DNA of 64,000 bases from the NCBI RefSeq assembly GCF_036884655.1, contig NC_088331.1, positions 17,727,501 to 17,791,500 on the forward strand. The letters are read 5' to 3'. Shown here one piece after another: positions 43,801-55,259 of the stretch; the stretch's first letter is position 1; each line of letters starts with the position of its first letter. The stretch is from Musa acuminata AAA Group. Lineage: Eukaryota; Streptophyta; Magnoliopsida; Zingiberales; Musaceae. The position numbers and the translations under genes were made by a program. The notes below the pieces were generated by a model that saw nothing but the letters and a program-made list of their open reading frames with translations, did not search any database and was not told the DNA's origin.

Positions 43801-45410
43801 GCCTTGAGCATCCAATATCAAGGTACCATCTCTTGCTCCTAGCTTGCGATGGTATGAGTTTCTACAAGAAAGGATAATTTTTAGGTACCCATTTGCATTT
43901 GGGTGCCTCAAAGATAGATCTACATTGTTTATCATGTTGCATAGAGTTTTTCATGGTTCCTTTAGGGACCCAAATTAATTTATTCGGACTAATCTTCTTG
44001 AATGGACAATAATGCATTTTGTGTCCAAGTTTGCAACAAAAGTTGTATTTGCTTTGGTGTCAAACATGTAAGATGGGGCCTCTTATGAAGGTGGTTGGAT
44101 TTTGGTAAGGACTTCTCACAAATCCAATTCCACTTCTTTTGGGAATGTGATCCTTGTTTGCAAGGATCATGTTTAATGACTTGCTACCAACCTCGAATTT
44201 CTTCAAGGTGTCCTTAAGTAGCAAGTTTTCTTTTTGGAGAGTTTCTAGATCATGGCATTTGATGTATGAATTTAAACTATCATGATATTCAGTTTTTAAC
44301 TTATCAAAATCACAAGTAAGACTATCTTGCTCCTTTTTTAGCAATTTGTATTTTCTATTGATAATCTTGCATTCATCAAATAAGTCATGGAAGGCATTTA
44401 ATAATTAATCGAAAGATAAATCTACATCTATTAAATTCGTTACCTCCTCTCCGATGGCCATTAGGGCGTAATGAGCAACTTGCTCGGTGTTGGACTCCTC
44501 TTCTTCGGATGCGCTCGAATCATCCCATGTTGCTTTGAGCGCCTTCTTCTTTGGTGTTCTCTTTTTGATTTGGGGACAATCACTCTTGTAGTGTCCCGGC
44601 TTTTTGCACTCATAGCAAATGACTTGGTCCTTTTTGGGTTCAAGTTTATTTTTTGTGTCATTTTTAAACTTGTTTCTTTTAATGAATTTTTAAAATTTTT
44701 TTGTTAGAAGTGCTAAGTCATCGTCACAGTCCTCATCACTTGAGTTTTCTCTCAAGTGGTTTTCTGAAGTTCTAAGTGCCATATCCTTCCTGTTCTTTGG
44801 AAGGATGTCTTATTGCTCTTCATGAGCTTTGCAAGTCATCTCGTAGGTCATTAATGACCCAATTAGTTCTTCAAGAGGGAAGTTGTTTAGATCTTTCGCC
44901 TCTTGAATAGCAATGACTTTAGGATCCCAACTTTTAGGAAGGGATCTTAGAATCTTATTTACGAGCTCAAAATCTGAAAAACTTTTTCCGAGTCCTTTTA
45001 GACCGTTGACGACATCCGTGAAAAGTTCAAAAGAGTCCTTTTAGACCGTCGCCAATAGTCTTACTCGGTTTCATCCGGAAAAGTTCAAAAGAGTGTAGCA
45101 AAAGATTGATTTTTGACTCTTTCACTCTACTTGTGCCTTCATGAGTCACTTCGAGTGTGTGCCAAATATCAAATGCGATTTCACAAATCGAAATACGATT
45201 AAACTCGTTTTAATCAAGTGCACAAAATAAGGCATTCATAGCCTTTGCATTAAGAGCGAATGCCTTCTTCTCCGAATCATTCCAATCGATCATTGGAAGA
45301 GAAGACTTCGAAAAACCGTTTTCAACAAGATTCCAAAGTTCAAAATCCATAGAAATAAGAAAGATCCTCATTCGGGTCTTCCAATAGGTGTAGTCCGTCC
45401 CATTGAACAT
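40814..45410 (-). pseudogene. Inner copia gag-pol
   Basis: Minus-strand order: Gag start (45410, FNGTDYTYWKTRMRIFLISM), a scrambled part with a short tandem duplication near 44990-45060, Gag coiled coil (44344-44060, LQKENLLLKDTLKKFEVGSK), zinc knuckle (about 44050-43990), protease (about 43840-43780), GAG-pre-integrase (LWHRRLGHASMKLI; NVCDACQLGK), integrase core (about 43270-42930), RT, RNase H. The knuckle's first Cys reads Tyr and the protease D-S-G reads D-I-G, both likely inactivating. Stops include TAA after QLGK (near 43316), a TAA for Gln just before 42925, and TAA at 41105. From 43798 to 40814 one frame is kept. Confidence 0.9.
41111..42925 (-). pseudogene. Inner copia integrase end, RT and RNase H, open segment
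   Basis: A 604-codon stretch without stops, the longest in the window. Residues 1-100 are the integrase C-terminal part ([49 protein letters not shown]). Residues 165-200 are the linker with [11 protein letters not shown] spans about 205-445 with [56 protein letters not shown] and the YVDD active site at 388-391. RNase H begins near 540 ([17 protein letters not shown]) and the segment ends in ASACCA, where TAA replaces Gln; the tail continues at 41101-40814. The initial Met is internal. Catalytic residues look intact. As pol is normally cleaved from Gag-Pol, this fragment is unlikely to be expressed alone. Confidence 0.93.
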
Positions 45411-45494
45411 GGGTGGACGTGTAATAGAAAGGCCCTCTTTGTTTCCGGCGTAAGCCGTCTCTCTTGGGTTTTAATCCGTTTGAGAGTTAACCCC

Positions 45495-45506
45495 GCTCTG
45501 ATACCA
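45495..45506 (-). promoter_or_regulatory. Primer-binding site of inner copia
   Basis: GCTCTGATACCA (plus strand), the complement of TGGTATCAGAGC, two bases before the LTR at 45509. Confidence 0.9.
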
Positions 45507-45508
45507 AT

Positions 45509-47229
45509 TGTTAGAATCAAGAGCACTAAGAGGGGGGGGGTGAATTAGTGTAGCGAAAATATTTCAGCGATTAAAACCGAAAGCTGCGTTCGTTTGATAA
45601 AAACGATTTTGATGTAAAAGTCGATTCTAAGATTACTTTAACTTAAGATTAAGCGAGATGGCGTTAAAGTGAATCTACAAAGGCAGTTTGCAGTTTATAA
45701 TGAAAATCAGAATGCAAGCGCAAACTGAAATGCGATGTTCGTACGATAAAACTGGTTTACATCTAAATGTTAATTTTAAAGATACTGAACTTTGAGATAT
45801 GTTTTAAAAACGTAAAGGTAAACTGAAATGTAATGATTATACGAAAAAGCCGATTTACGTCTAAACGCAGATTCGGAAAGCTCTGAACTTAGAAACTCGT
45901 TCGTAAAAGCGCAGAAGGCAGTAGCTATTTAGGAGGTTTGCAGTAAAGATAAAATGCTCAAAGTAAATGCAAACCGAGATTTAGAGTGGTTCGGTCAATC
46001 TTGACCTACTCCACTTTTGGCTTCCTCCACCGACGAGGTCATCGATGTCAACTAGAGGCCTTATTTCAATAGGCGAAGGCCAACCACCCTTTTACAGTTT
46101 CACTCCTTTTGACGGGCTTAGGAGACAACCCTTATAGAAATTTTCTCTCCTCTCTTTACAACTCAAAACTTTGAAGAATAGAGGGAGGAGAACTTTTGGA
46201 ATTTACAACAATTTTGAGCTCTAAGAATCATAGAAAGATGTCAAGATTTCGAGTGTTAGTTGCTCCTTTCAGTGCTGAATGGGTGGGGTATTTATAGGCC
46301 CCAACCCAGTTCAAATTTGGAGCTCAAAACTGTCAATTCCCGGAATTCCAGGATCAAGCGGTTGCACCTCCTGACTGGAGCGGTTGCACCGCCTGGCAGA
46401 GCTCGAAGACTGAGCCTCTGGGCGGTGCCACCTCTGTCAGGGGCGGTTGCACCTCTCTGCCAGAGCTCGAAGACCGAGCTCAGGCGGTTGCACCTCTTGA
46501 CTGGGGCGGTTGCACCGTCTGCCAGAGCTCGAAGACCGAGCTCAGGCGGTGCTACCTCTTGTCAGGAGAGGTTGCATCGCCTAGTCTCGCTTGGAGACTG
46601 AGCCCAAGCGGTTGCACCTCCTGGCTGGGGCGGTTGCACCGCCTAGTCTCCCTGGGAGACTTAGCCCAGGCGGTGCTACCTCCTGGCTTGGGCGGTTGAA
46701 CCTCCCACAGCAATCAGGGTTCGAATGGGTAGATCCATTCGGCCCAAATTGGGTCTTTCAGGGGCCCAATTGCCCGAAGATTAAGCTAATGGGATCACCT
46801 CCCATTTCCAACTTAATCATTGTGCTAACTACGATAAATTCTAAGATAATTTTTGCAGCTTGCTCCGGTGCGTCAATCGCTTCTTCCGGCGAGTTTCCGG
46901 CGAACTTCCGTCAATCATCCGATGAACACTCGGTGATTCTTCTGCGGACTTCCGGCAAACTCTTGGACTTCCGACGATACACTTGGCGAGTTCCGATGAG
47001 CTTGTTTGGCAAGCTTATGGACTTCTCGGATTCGTTCCCGCATAACCTCCGACGACTGTCCGAACTTCCGTCGAGCTCTCGAACTCCCAACGTGATCATT
47101 GTCATGACTCCGGCGCAACTCCTACTGCATGTCTTACTTTTATTGTAGTTAATCCTGCACACTTATCTCAACATATAGGTTAGACAACAAATGACAATTC
47201 ACTTCATCATGAAAATCCGAGATTCAACA
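45509..47229 (-). repeat. 5' LTR of inner copia (1721 bp)
   Basis: TGTTAGAATC...GAGATTCAACA. TATA on the minus strand at 46289-46296; GCGGTTGCACCGCC palindromes at 46355-46700; CpG-rich TTCCGGCGAAC words at 46865-47090. Empty target of the solo LTR near 46571. Confidence 0.92.
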
Positions 47230-48394
47230 ATTATCTCCAAAGGTGACATAGCCTTCATCTATACTAGTGAGCTTAGAGAATTGAGATGGATCTCCGGTCA
47301 TATGCCTTGAGCATCCACTATCAAGGTACAATCTCTTGCTGCTAGCTTATGATAGTATATGTTTCTACAAGAAATGATGATTTTTAGGTACCCATTTAAT
47401 TTTAGGTGCCTCAAAAACTAATCTAAATTGTTTATCACGTTGCATGGAATTTATCATGGTTCCTTTATGAACCCAAATTAATTTGTTTGGACTAACTTTC
47501 TTGAATGGACAATGATAAGTTCTTTGTCCATGTTTGTAACAAAAGTTGCATTTGTTTTGGTGCGATACATGCAAGATAGGGTCTTTAATGAAGGTGGTTA
47601 GATTTTGGTGAGGACTTCTCACAAATCTGATTCCACTTCTTTTAGGAACGTGACCCTTATTTATAAGGATCATATTCAAAGACTTGCTACCAACCTCGAA
47701 TTTCTTCAAGGTATCCTTAAGTAGCAAGTTCTCCTTTTGGAGAGTTTTGAGATCATGGTATTTCTTACATGGAGCTAAACTTTCATTATGTTCAGTTTTT
47801 AATTTATCAAAATTATTAATAAGAATACCAGGCTCCTTTTTTAACAATTTATATTTTCTACTAATTGTTTTGCATTCATCAAACAAGTCATGGAAAGCAT
47901 TTAACAATTTATCAAATGATAAATCTGTATCAATTAAATTTGTTACCTCCTCTCCGATGGCCATTAGGGCATAATGAGCAACTTACTCAGTGTTGGACTC
48001 CTCTTCTCCGGACGTGGTTGATTTTTAACTCTTTCACTCTATTTGTGCCTTCGTGAGTCACTTCAAGTGTATGCCAAATATCAAATACAGTTTCACAAAT
48101 CGAAACACGATTGAACTCATTTTTATCAAGCGAACAAAATAAGGCATTCATAGCCTTTACATTAAGAGCGAAAGTCTTCTTCTCCAATTCATTCCAATTG
48201 ATTGTTGGAAGAGAAGACTTTGAAAATCCGTTTTCAATAATATTTCAAAGTTTAAAATCCATGGAAATAAGGAAGATCCTCATTCGGGTCATCCAATAGG
48301 TGTAGTCTGTCCCGTTGACCTTCTTGGTTTCCGATGTATGCCATCTCTCTTGGGTTTTAATCCGATTGAGAGTGAACCCTGCTCTAATTCCAAT
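47230..48394 (-). pseudogene. Outer copia gag and protease start
   Basis: Resumes the outer copia. Protease start near 47300 keeps LDSGCSRHMTG, so the catalytic D-S-G is present here. Gag C-terminal part (47964-47365, 199 open codons) has a leucine/lysine coiled coil (LQKENLLLKDTLKKFEVGSK) and a zinc knuckle CNFCYKHGQRTYHC, in which the His after Gly has become Gln. The Gag N-terminal part (48187-47987, ALNVKAMNALFCSLDKNEFN) is fused to it after a deletion of the middle of Gag. A decayed PBS complement (GCTCTAATTCCA) lies at 48381-48392, two bases before the LTR. Confidence 0.88.
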
Positions 48395-49776
48395 TGTTGG
48401 GATCAAAAGCACTAAGAGGGGGGTGAATTAGTGTAGCAGAAAACATTCATTGATTAAAACGACGTTCGTACGATGAAATCATTTTCGATGAAAACCGTTT
48501 CGGAAAGTTCTTCAACTTAAGAGTAAATAGAAGTATAGTTGAGGTAAAGTAACAGAGGCAGTTTGTAATTAAGATACATAGCAGAATGTAAATGCAAATT
48601 GAGATTTAGAGTGGTTCGGTCAATCTTGACCAACATCCACTTTTGGCTTCCTCCTTTGACGAGGTCACCGACGTCCACTAGAGGCCTTCCTTCAATAGGC
48701 AAAAGCCAACCACCCTTTTTCAGCTTTACTCCTTTTGACGAGCTTAGAAGACAACCCTCACAGATTTTGACTCCTCTCTTGAATGATCAAAACTTAGAAG
48801 AAAAGAGGGAGAAGAACTTCTAGCATTTTACAATAATTTTATGCTCTCAAATTCCCAGAATAAATGCAAGCTTTTGATTTCCTTTCATGTAGGAAAGGGT
48901 GGGGTTTATATTGCCCCAAACTGGTTTGAATTTAGAGCTTAAAAGTGTCATCTCTCGAATTTCCAAGGTCCTAGCGGTACCACCACCAGAACTGGGTAGT
49001 ACTACCGCCTAACACTGCTCGGAGACTGAGCTCAAGCGGTATCATCGCTTGATAGGGGTGGTACCATCGCCTGACAGGGGTGGTACCACCGCTTGACTTC
49101 GCTCGGAGACCGAGCTCAAGCGGTACCACCTCCTAATAGGGATGGTACCACCATCTGACTTCGCTTGGAGATCGAGCTCAGGCGGTACCACCGCCTAACA
49201 AGGGCGGTACCACTGCCTGACTTCGCTCGGAGACTGAGCTTCTGGGCGGTGCCACCACCGGCCTGGAAATTTGGGTCTGAATTAGCTGATCCATTCGGCC
49301 CAATTTGGGTTTGTCAAGGGCCCAATTGGCCCCAGATTAAGTTAATGGGATCACCTCCCATTCCTAACTTAATCTTCATGCTAACTATGACATTTAAGAC
49401 ATTAATACTACAACTCATGTTTCGATGCATCAATCGCTTCTTTCGGTGAACTTCCGGCGAACATCCGACGAACCCTCGGTGATGCTCCGGCGGACTTCCG
49501 GCAAACTCCTGGACTTGCAATATTGCTCTTGGCGAGTTTCGACGAGCTTCTTTGGCAAGCTCTTGGAATTCTCGAATTTGTTCCTGTAGAACCTCCGACA
49601 ACCATCTGGACTTCCGTCGAACTCTCGAACCCCCAACATGATCTTGGTCTTGACTCCGGTGTTACACTTACTACAAGTCTTACTGCCATCGTAGTTAATC
49701 CTGCATACTTATCTCAACATATGGATTAGATAACCAAATGACAATTGACTTCATCATCAAAATCCGAGATTCAACA
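48395..49776 (-). repeat. 5' LTR of outer copia (1382 bp)
   Basis: TGTTGGGATC...GAGATTCAACA. GCGGTACCACCGCC-type palindromes at 48970-49260, CpG-rich words at 49440-49640, terminal hairpin with a shorter G-run (about 48409-48436) than its partner LTR. Confidence 0.92.
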
Positions 49777-51139
49777 AATATCACCTAATGTCATCAACCA
49801 TTCAATTCTGAGCATTGCCTCATGATCATCAGGCGGTAGGAGGAAGAAATCTGCAATTATCTCTTGGTTCTGCAACAATAGTTTCAACTGTGGCCACCTA
49901 TGATCACACTTCAAAATCCGTCCGTCGGTGACCTTAATGTCAAACATATTGCAATTCTCGATAGGTAAGGCTATCTGGACAGTAACCTTACTATTTAGGA
50001 AGTTATTAGTGCTGCCCATGTCGATGAGAATAGTGACCGGTTCTTGTTTGAGAAGGCCTCCAACTTTCATCGTTTGCGTGTTTGAGTAGCCGGCTAGTGC
50101 GTGTACTATAACGTCGGTTGGTTGTGGCTCTTCTTTTGCATCTTCTTTTTTATGTTCAAGGCTCTCTTCTGAATGTTCAATGACCTCTTATTCTACTAGT
50201 TCAATCATAAGAAGTCTCCCTATTCTACAGCGATGCTCGCGTCTCGACGGCTCATCGCAGTGCAAACATAAACCCTTCACAGATCGCTCCCGAAGTTATT
50301 CTCTTATCAAACTTTTTGGTGTAGGGACTTGGTTGATAGTAGGGGGATTGAGGGCTTCGATATTTCTGGTTGGGGAGCAACCCTAGTCCTCCGAGCTTCA
50401 TGGTTCAATCGCTTCTCTTGAATCGTGCGAAAGATATGGCTGTCATAAGCGTGTAAAGTTGTCGCGCTTTAACTTCTCCCCGGATCTCCGGCTTTAAGCC
50501 CTTAATGAAGGTCCCCAATAGCTATTTTTGAGACCAATCATGAGTTTGATTAGATAACCTTTCAAACCTGGTTTGGTACTCTTGAATAGTAGAGGTTTGT
50601 CAGATCTTTGCTAGTTGTCCGTCAATGTTCTTGTAATCGGTTGGTCTGAAGCAGATCAGTAGTCCTTCTTTGAATTGTCACCATAAGAGGACTCCATGAG
50701 TATATTCAAACCAGTCAAACCACTGTATGGCATCCCCTTTAAGATGTATAGATACAATTTTCACCATAGATGCATCCGCGGTTTTGTGGTACCGAAAATA
50801 TCGCTCCGTGCATGACATCCAACTAATCGGGTCTCCTTTTTCCAATCTAGGGAAGTCTACCCTCATGCGTGGATAGTTGGGATCGATTATAAAACCTCCC
50901 TTCTCTTGGAAGTCATCTCTTCAGGCTTGGTGTGATTGGTTAGAGCTCTTCTCTTGATGTGATTTCTTCAGGTTTGGTGGTTGGCCTAAACTGAGTTCGG
51001 TAAAGAGAGTCTGAATCTTATCTTCCATTCGTGCCTTGAAGGCTTCGAATTTAGTATTGATTGCCTCCTTAGATGCCATAGTATATGCCTCCAAATTTGT
51101 GATGTTAAGATCTCTCTTTTGTTGTCGGGTTAAAGGCAT
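49777..51139 (-). pseudogene. Gypsy 2 gag and protease
   Basis: Gag starts at 51139 (MPLTRQQKRDLNI, as in gypsy 1; the frame is open further upstream to 51382 but that part is leader). It includes KFEAFKARMEDKIQTL, then after breaks DFPRLEKGDPISWMS and YFRYHKTADASM (50866-50678). Zinc knuckle remnant lies near 50260. Protease (50070-49777) reads KVGGLLKQEPVTILIDMGST, the active-site triad being D-M-G. The protease frame differs from the Gag frame, so at least one frameshift lies between about 50600 and 50100. The sequence continues across the copia insertion at 28144. The retained Trp at the codon equal to the gypsy 1 stop 10835 is informative for decay analysis. Confidence 0.88.
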
Positions 51140-52386
51140 GTATAGATTGAGAGAAGTGATGGTCGAAAGGGTTGGTGGATTGGTGGATGTAGGCTGCGGA
51201 TTAGGCTTCTTTTGTGGCTGTTTTGGGTACAGTTTGAGGGTGTGGTTTGGTGAAGTTTTAGATCTATGGTAGATGGCAGCAAAGGTTTGATAGAAATCAA
51301 TGGAAGTTGCTGCAAATATGTGCTGTCTTGTAAGAGCAGAATTGTCATCGAAGAAACAGCGGTTTCTCGATGAAATTTCCACTAAAAACTTAAGAGATTT
51401 AATAAGGGAATTGACATAAAAAATCTCAGTTTATATGACAGTGAGGATGTCCAATTTAATCAAGAAAGTTTTGGCAATATTATAGCAAGAAAATTGGTGC
51501 AAGTTGCGATAGCAGAATTCTCGTCGAAAAATTTCAGCAGTTTGTGACGAAAATTTCGGCAACACAAAATCATTTTTAGTAATAAATTCCTCAATAGATC
51601 AATATTAGATAGAAGCCAAGATGATATATGAAGTGTATAAGAAAGTTCATTCAAAAAGGATTGCAAATAGATCGGTTAAGGCAACAATATATGGCTAAAA
51701 TTTTCTACAGATTTTCAAGTATAGCAGATTAGACGTAAAAGATCAGTAGTTTATATTAAAAAATTTTCAACAAAATGAAAGGAAAATCTACTGTTAGGAA
51801 TGTCAAAGCTATCATATAAATTTCGTATAGATTTGGATAGAAAAAACATAGTAGCAAGATCAAACAAACTGTGTTATGCGGTAAGAATTTTATGGTGCAG
51901 ATTTTCAAGTATAGCAGTTTAGACGTAAAAGATCAATAGTTTATATTGAGAATTTTTTGACAAAACCAAATGGAAATCTGCCGTTAGGAAGTATCAACGT
52001 TTTCATAAAAATTTCGTAACGATTTGGATAGAAAAATATAGTAGCATGATCAAACAGACTGTGCTATGCAGTTGGAATTTTGCAATGTATCTTTCGTCAT
52101 AGAGATGAAAACTTTGTGACGAAAAGTTTATGCAGCAATTTTCGAACAATTTTTTTTTATTATTTTTGAATAAGGATAACTAAATTACAGCAGTAGTAAG
52201 GTAGGAAACCATAACCTGTTGCAATTCATGGGGAGCTCAAAGGATAATCTGCGGTGGTGGAGATGACGGTGGAATTTGGTGATGATCTTTTAAGCAATTG
52301 TGGGAATTGCTTTGGGTGGTTGTGGAGGGCTGATGGATAGCTATGGAAGGGCAACGAGACACCAAGAATGCTGCTCTGATACCAGG
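51140..52386 (-). other. Gypsy 2 5' leader with tandem duplication and PBS
   Basis: Non-coding. Two copies of a 190-bp unit start at 51711 and 51901 (each begins ATTTTCAAGTATAGCAG), the second a little shorter; gypsy 1 lacks this block. The PBS complement GCTCTGATACCA is at 52373-52384, two bases from the LTR. It also preserves the GGTTGTGGAGGG site that is interrupted in gypsy 1. Confidence 0.8.
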
Positions 52387-52738
52387 TGTTTGAGCCCTTG
52401 CAGATTCTAAACGTGGGGTTGATCTTTTTAGGGGATCGACCTCCTTAGAACTCTATAGGGGTTCCTTCCTCTAAGTTGCTGCTCAAAAGCTACAGAAAAG
52501 ATTCATCTCTTGCTTATCAAAAGAGGATGAATATATAGCTATTTACAAGGTTTCTAAACCCTAACTCCTAATAGGACTCCTACTCAAGACTCCTATTCCT
52601 TTACAACTCCTAATTCGTCTCTAAGTAATAACCTTCAAACCCTAGCCAGCCTCTTCACCTCTTTAATAGGGGTCAACTTAGGTAGGTTTTAGATGAATAC
52701 TCCTTTCAATTAGGACTCTCCTAGCTAGAGTCCTAACA
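52387..52738 (-). repeat. 5' LTR of gypsy 2 (352 bp)
   Basis: TGTTTGAGCCC...CCTAACA, followed by the AAATC target duplication. One terminal 44-bp-type unit. Confidence 0.92.
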
Positions 52739-52743
52739 AAATC

Positions 52744-52898
52744 CTACTAACTCAATTAGGGTCCAACTAGGCCCTAAACAGGGCTGAATTGGGCCGATTG
52801 GATGGCCCATTCAACTACTTGGAGCCACGTCAGGTGGTGGCATGACCCAGATTGGGCAATGGAATCGCTTGAGGCTCACTCTCCTAGGTGGTATGGGC
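52744..52898 (+). other. Pre-insertion flank of gypsy 2 (right)
   Basis: No gene. GGGCCGATTGGATGGCCCATTC and GGTGGTGGCATGACCC resemble the part of copia U3 just before and in the palindrome array, so a plus-strand LTR remnant is likely (inference). Confidence 0.4.
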
Positions 52899-54190
52899 TA
52901 TTAGGATCAAGAGGGCACTAAGAGAGGGGGGTGAATTAGTGTAGCAGAAAACATTTTGATTCTCGTATAAAATATTTCGTACATTCGAAGGAAATCGATT
53001 AAGAAAGATAGAAACTTTAAAATGTAAGAGAGTGTAAGTGTAGTGAAAGCAAGATGAGGAGAAGAAGCACTTTGCTATGAAATGATTTGCAGTTAAAGAA
53101 AATTGATCAAAACAAAAAGCAAACCAGATTTAGAGTGGTTCGATCAACGTGACCTACATCCACTTTCGGATTCTTCCTCCGATGAGGTCTCTGGTGTCCA
53201 CTAAAGGTCTTCCTTCAATAGGTGAAGACCGAACACCTCTTTACAATACTTTCTCCTTTTCTTGGGTTTAAGAGATGAACCCTTACAAGTCTCACTCCTC
53301 TTTCTTAGATGGTTACAAGGTTAAGAGATGGAGGAGAACTCCAACTTTTCCAACACTTTAAGACTAAACACTTTTAGATTTAGCCAATAGTTTTATTCCC
53401 TTTCATGCAGAAAATGGTGGGGTTTTTATAGGCCCCAATGGCTTCAAAATTGAAGCCAAAAAGTATCACATCCCCATAATCTTAGGTACTAGCGGTACCA
53501 CCGTCGTTACTAGGCGGTACTACCGCCGTTGATATAACCCTGGGCAGTACCACCACCAAACAAGGGTAGTACCACTGTTGGCAGTACTGCTGTTGGTGTT
53601 ACCACCGCCTATTCTGGGTGGTACGAGCACCTAAGAATCCAGGGGCACTGCTTTCCAAGCGGTGCCACCGCCGGCCCTATTTTCAGGGGATGAATTATGT
53701 GCTTAATTCGACCTAATTCAGCCCTGTTAAGGGCCCAGTTGGCTCATAATTAAGTTAGTGGGATTACCTCTTAATCCTAACTTAATTTATGCTCTAACTA
53801 TGATAATTAAGACACAATTTATGGTGCTTCTTATTCTGGTGCGTCAATTGTTCTTCTGACGTACTTCCAGCGAACATCCGATGAATTCTCGGCAATGTTC
53901 CGGCGGACTCTCGGCAAGCTACTGGACTTTACGATGATCTTGTTGGCGAGTTCTGATGAGCTTCTATGGCAAGCTCCTAGACTTCTAGGTTGGTTCCCAT
54001 AGAACTTCCGACGAACGTTTGGACTTCCGTCGAACTCTCGAACTCCCAATGAGATCTTGATCTTGACTCCGGCACAATATCTGCTTTATATCGTACTGCC
54101 ATCATAGTTGATCTTGCATACTTTTCTTAACATATAGATTAGATCAAACAACTTATAATTAACTTCATCATCAAAATCCGAGATTCAATA
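52899..54190 (-). repeat. 3' LTR of copia I (1292 bp)
   Basis: TATTAGGATC...GAGATTCAATA; both ends carry one C-to-T/G-to-A change from the family ends. Terminal hairpin 52918-52944 region, GCGGTACCACCG palindromes at 53490-53670, minus-strand TATA near 53420. Confidence 0.87.
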
Positions 54191-55259
54191 ATCTCTCTCT
54201 TTTTTATGACAACAATCAATTGATGACGGAGTTAACCTTAACTCCCCTTATCTATATGCCATACTTGAGAAAAGACATTCTTGAATTTAAGGCCTTTGAA
54301 TTCAAGAAACAAATTGATAAGTTAAGTTCATTTAAATTTATCAATACACATATCATGATTTTTATCATGATTTAACATTCTCAAAATGATGTCTAAGCAT
54401 GACATCCATTTTTCAAGTATGGTATTTCAAATATGAAAGATGACAAAGATAGCAATTTACTATTCTATGACAATATATCAATTACAAAATAGTAAGTTAG
54501 GCTCTAGATATCTTATCATAATAAAAGAAATTGATCAAGCAAACATTTCAAGTATATATGATGAAATACATTGCATACATTTATCATCAATTTATCATAT
54601 TTTGGTATTATTTCTCCCCCTTTGTCATCAACAAAAAGGAGAACAATTCAACAATGTAAATATGATAAAAATTCATGTCACATTTCAAATTGTAAAAAAA
54701 ATTCATATGAATCATATTTCAAGCATTCATGGCATGGTATTATTCAAAAGTTCTTAACATCAAAAGTTATAATTATTAAAGAGATAGCTTCATCAACTTC
54801 TCTCATTTTATTTTTCATCCAAACTTTGCATGAAGAAGGAAAATCCATTGAGAACCAACTTTGAATGAAGTTAAAAATGATAAAAGAGTTTCATTAAATC
54901 ATGCTTCAATTTTCACAAGGATCAAGATATTCATGTTCATCTCATAAAAAAGAATCATAAAAATTCTTCCTTCATTAAGAAAGAATTCATGTGAAAGAAT
55001 CATCATATGAAGGATAAAAAAATTCCATGAATAAGCCTTCATAATGAGAGGATCATCACATCAAATCCATTTCTCAATAAAAATTCACAAGAGATAAACC
55101 TATGAGAGATGCATTTGTCAATTAATTCCATGTATCAAAAATAATTAAGTGATTGAGCAAGGGTATGAAGTAAATTTGATATAAAGGAAGATAAAAACGA
55201 AATAAGCTCATGAAAGCTCCATTCAAGGAAGATAGTCCGAAAATGATATACATCAAATT
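54191..55259 (-). other. Copia I 3' non-coding region
   Basis: No gene. Decayed PPT complement directly after the LTR (ATCTCTCTCTTTTTTATGAC) and a well-kept second box at 54612-54632 (TTTCTCCCCCTTTGTCATCAA). AT-rich, with patches shared with 29468-30877. Confidence 0.7.

Larger units (their letters stand above)
33793..47229 (-). mobile_element. Inner copia element with internal tandem duplication
   Basis: LTR at about 33793-35988 on the left and 45509-47229 on the right; the PBS complement at 45495-45506 marks the right LTR as the 5' one. It interrupts the outer copia in its protease coding region. The uninterrupted sequence can be read at about 43715-43735 of the inner copy itself. Flanks GTTGT and ATTAT match if two transitions are allowed. 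Between the LTRs lies an extra partial LTR plus pol, from a 4.05 kb duplication. Confidence 0.85.
28145..49776 (-). mobile_element. Outer copia element nested in gypsy 2
   Basis: LTRs 28145-29467 and 48395-49776 both start TGTTGGGATC (plus strand) and end GAGATTCAACA. Flanks are AACAT (28140-28144) and AATAT (49777-49781), a duplication with one transition. Host sequence continues across the site when compared with gypsy 1 at about 9789-9793. Own interior: 29468-33792 and 47230-48394; the rest is the inner copia. Confidence 0.9.
25917..52738 (-). mobile_element. Gypsy 2, swollen to 26.8 kb by nested insertions
   Basis: Outer LTRs 25917-26296 and 52387-52738 are flanked by AAATC on both sides (25912-25916 and 52739-52743), a perfect target duplication. 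Same family as gypsy 1. Its own sequence is 25917-28144 plus 49777-52738; the copia complex 28145-49776 splits the protease-to-RT linker. Both coding halves carry stops, frameshifts and deletions. Confidence 0.93.

Noticed and set aside
51140..51382. N-terminal extension of gypsy 2 Gag
   Set aside because: Gypsy 1 starts at the MPLTRQQ methionine and its upstream sequence is not collinear in coding sense; the extension is leader that happens to be open.
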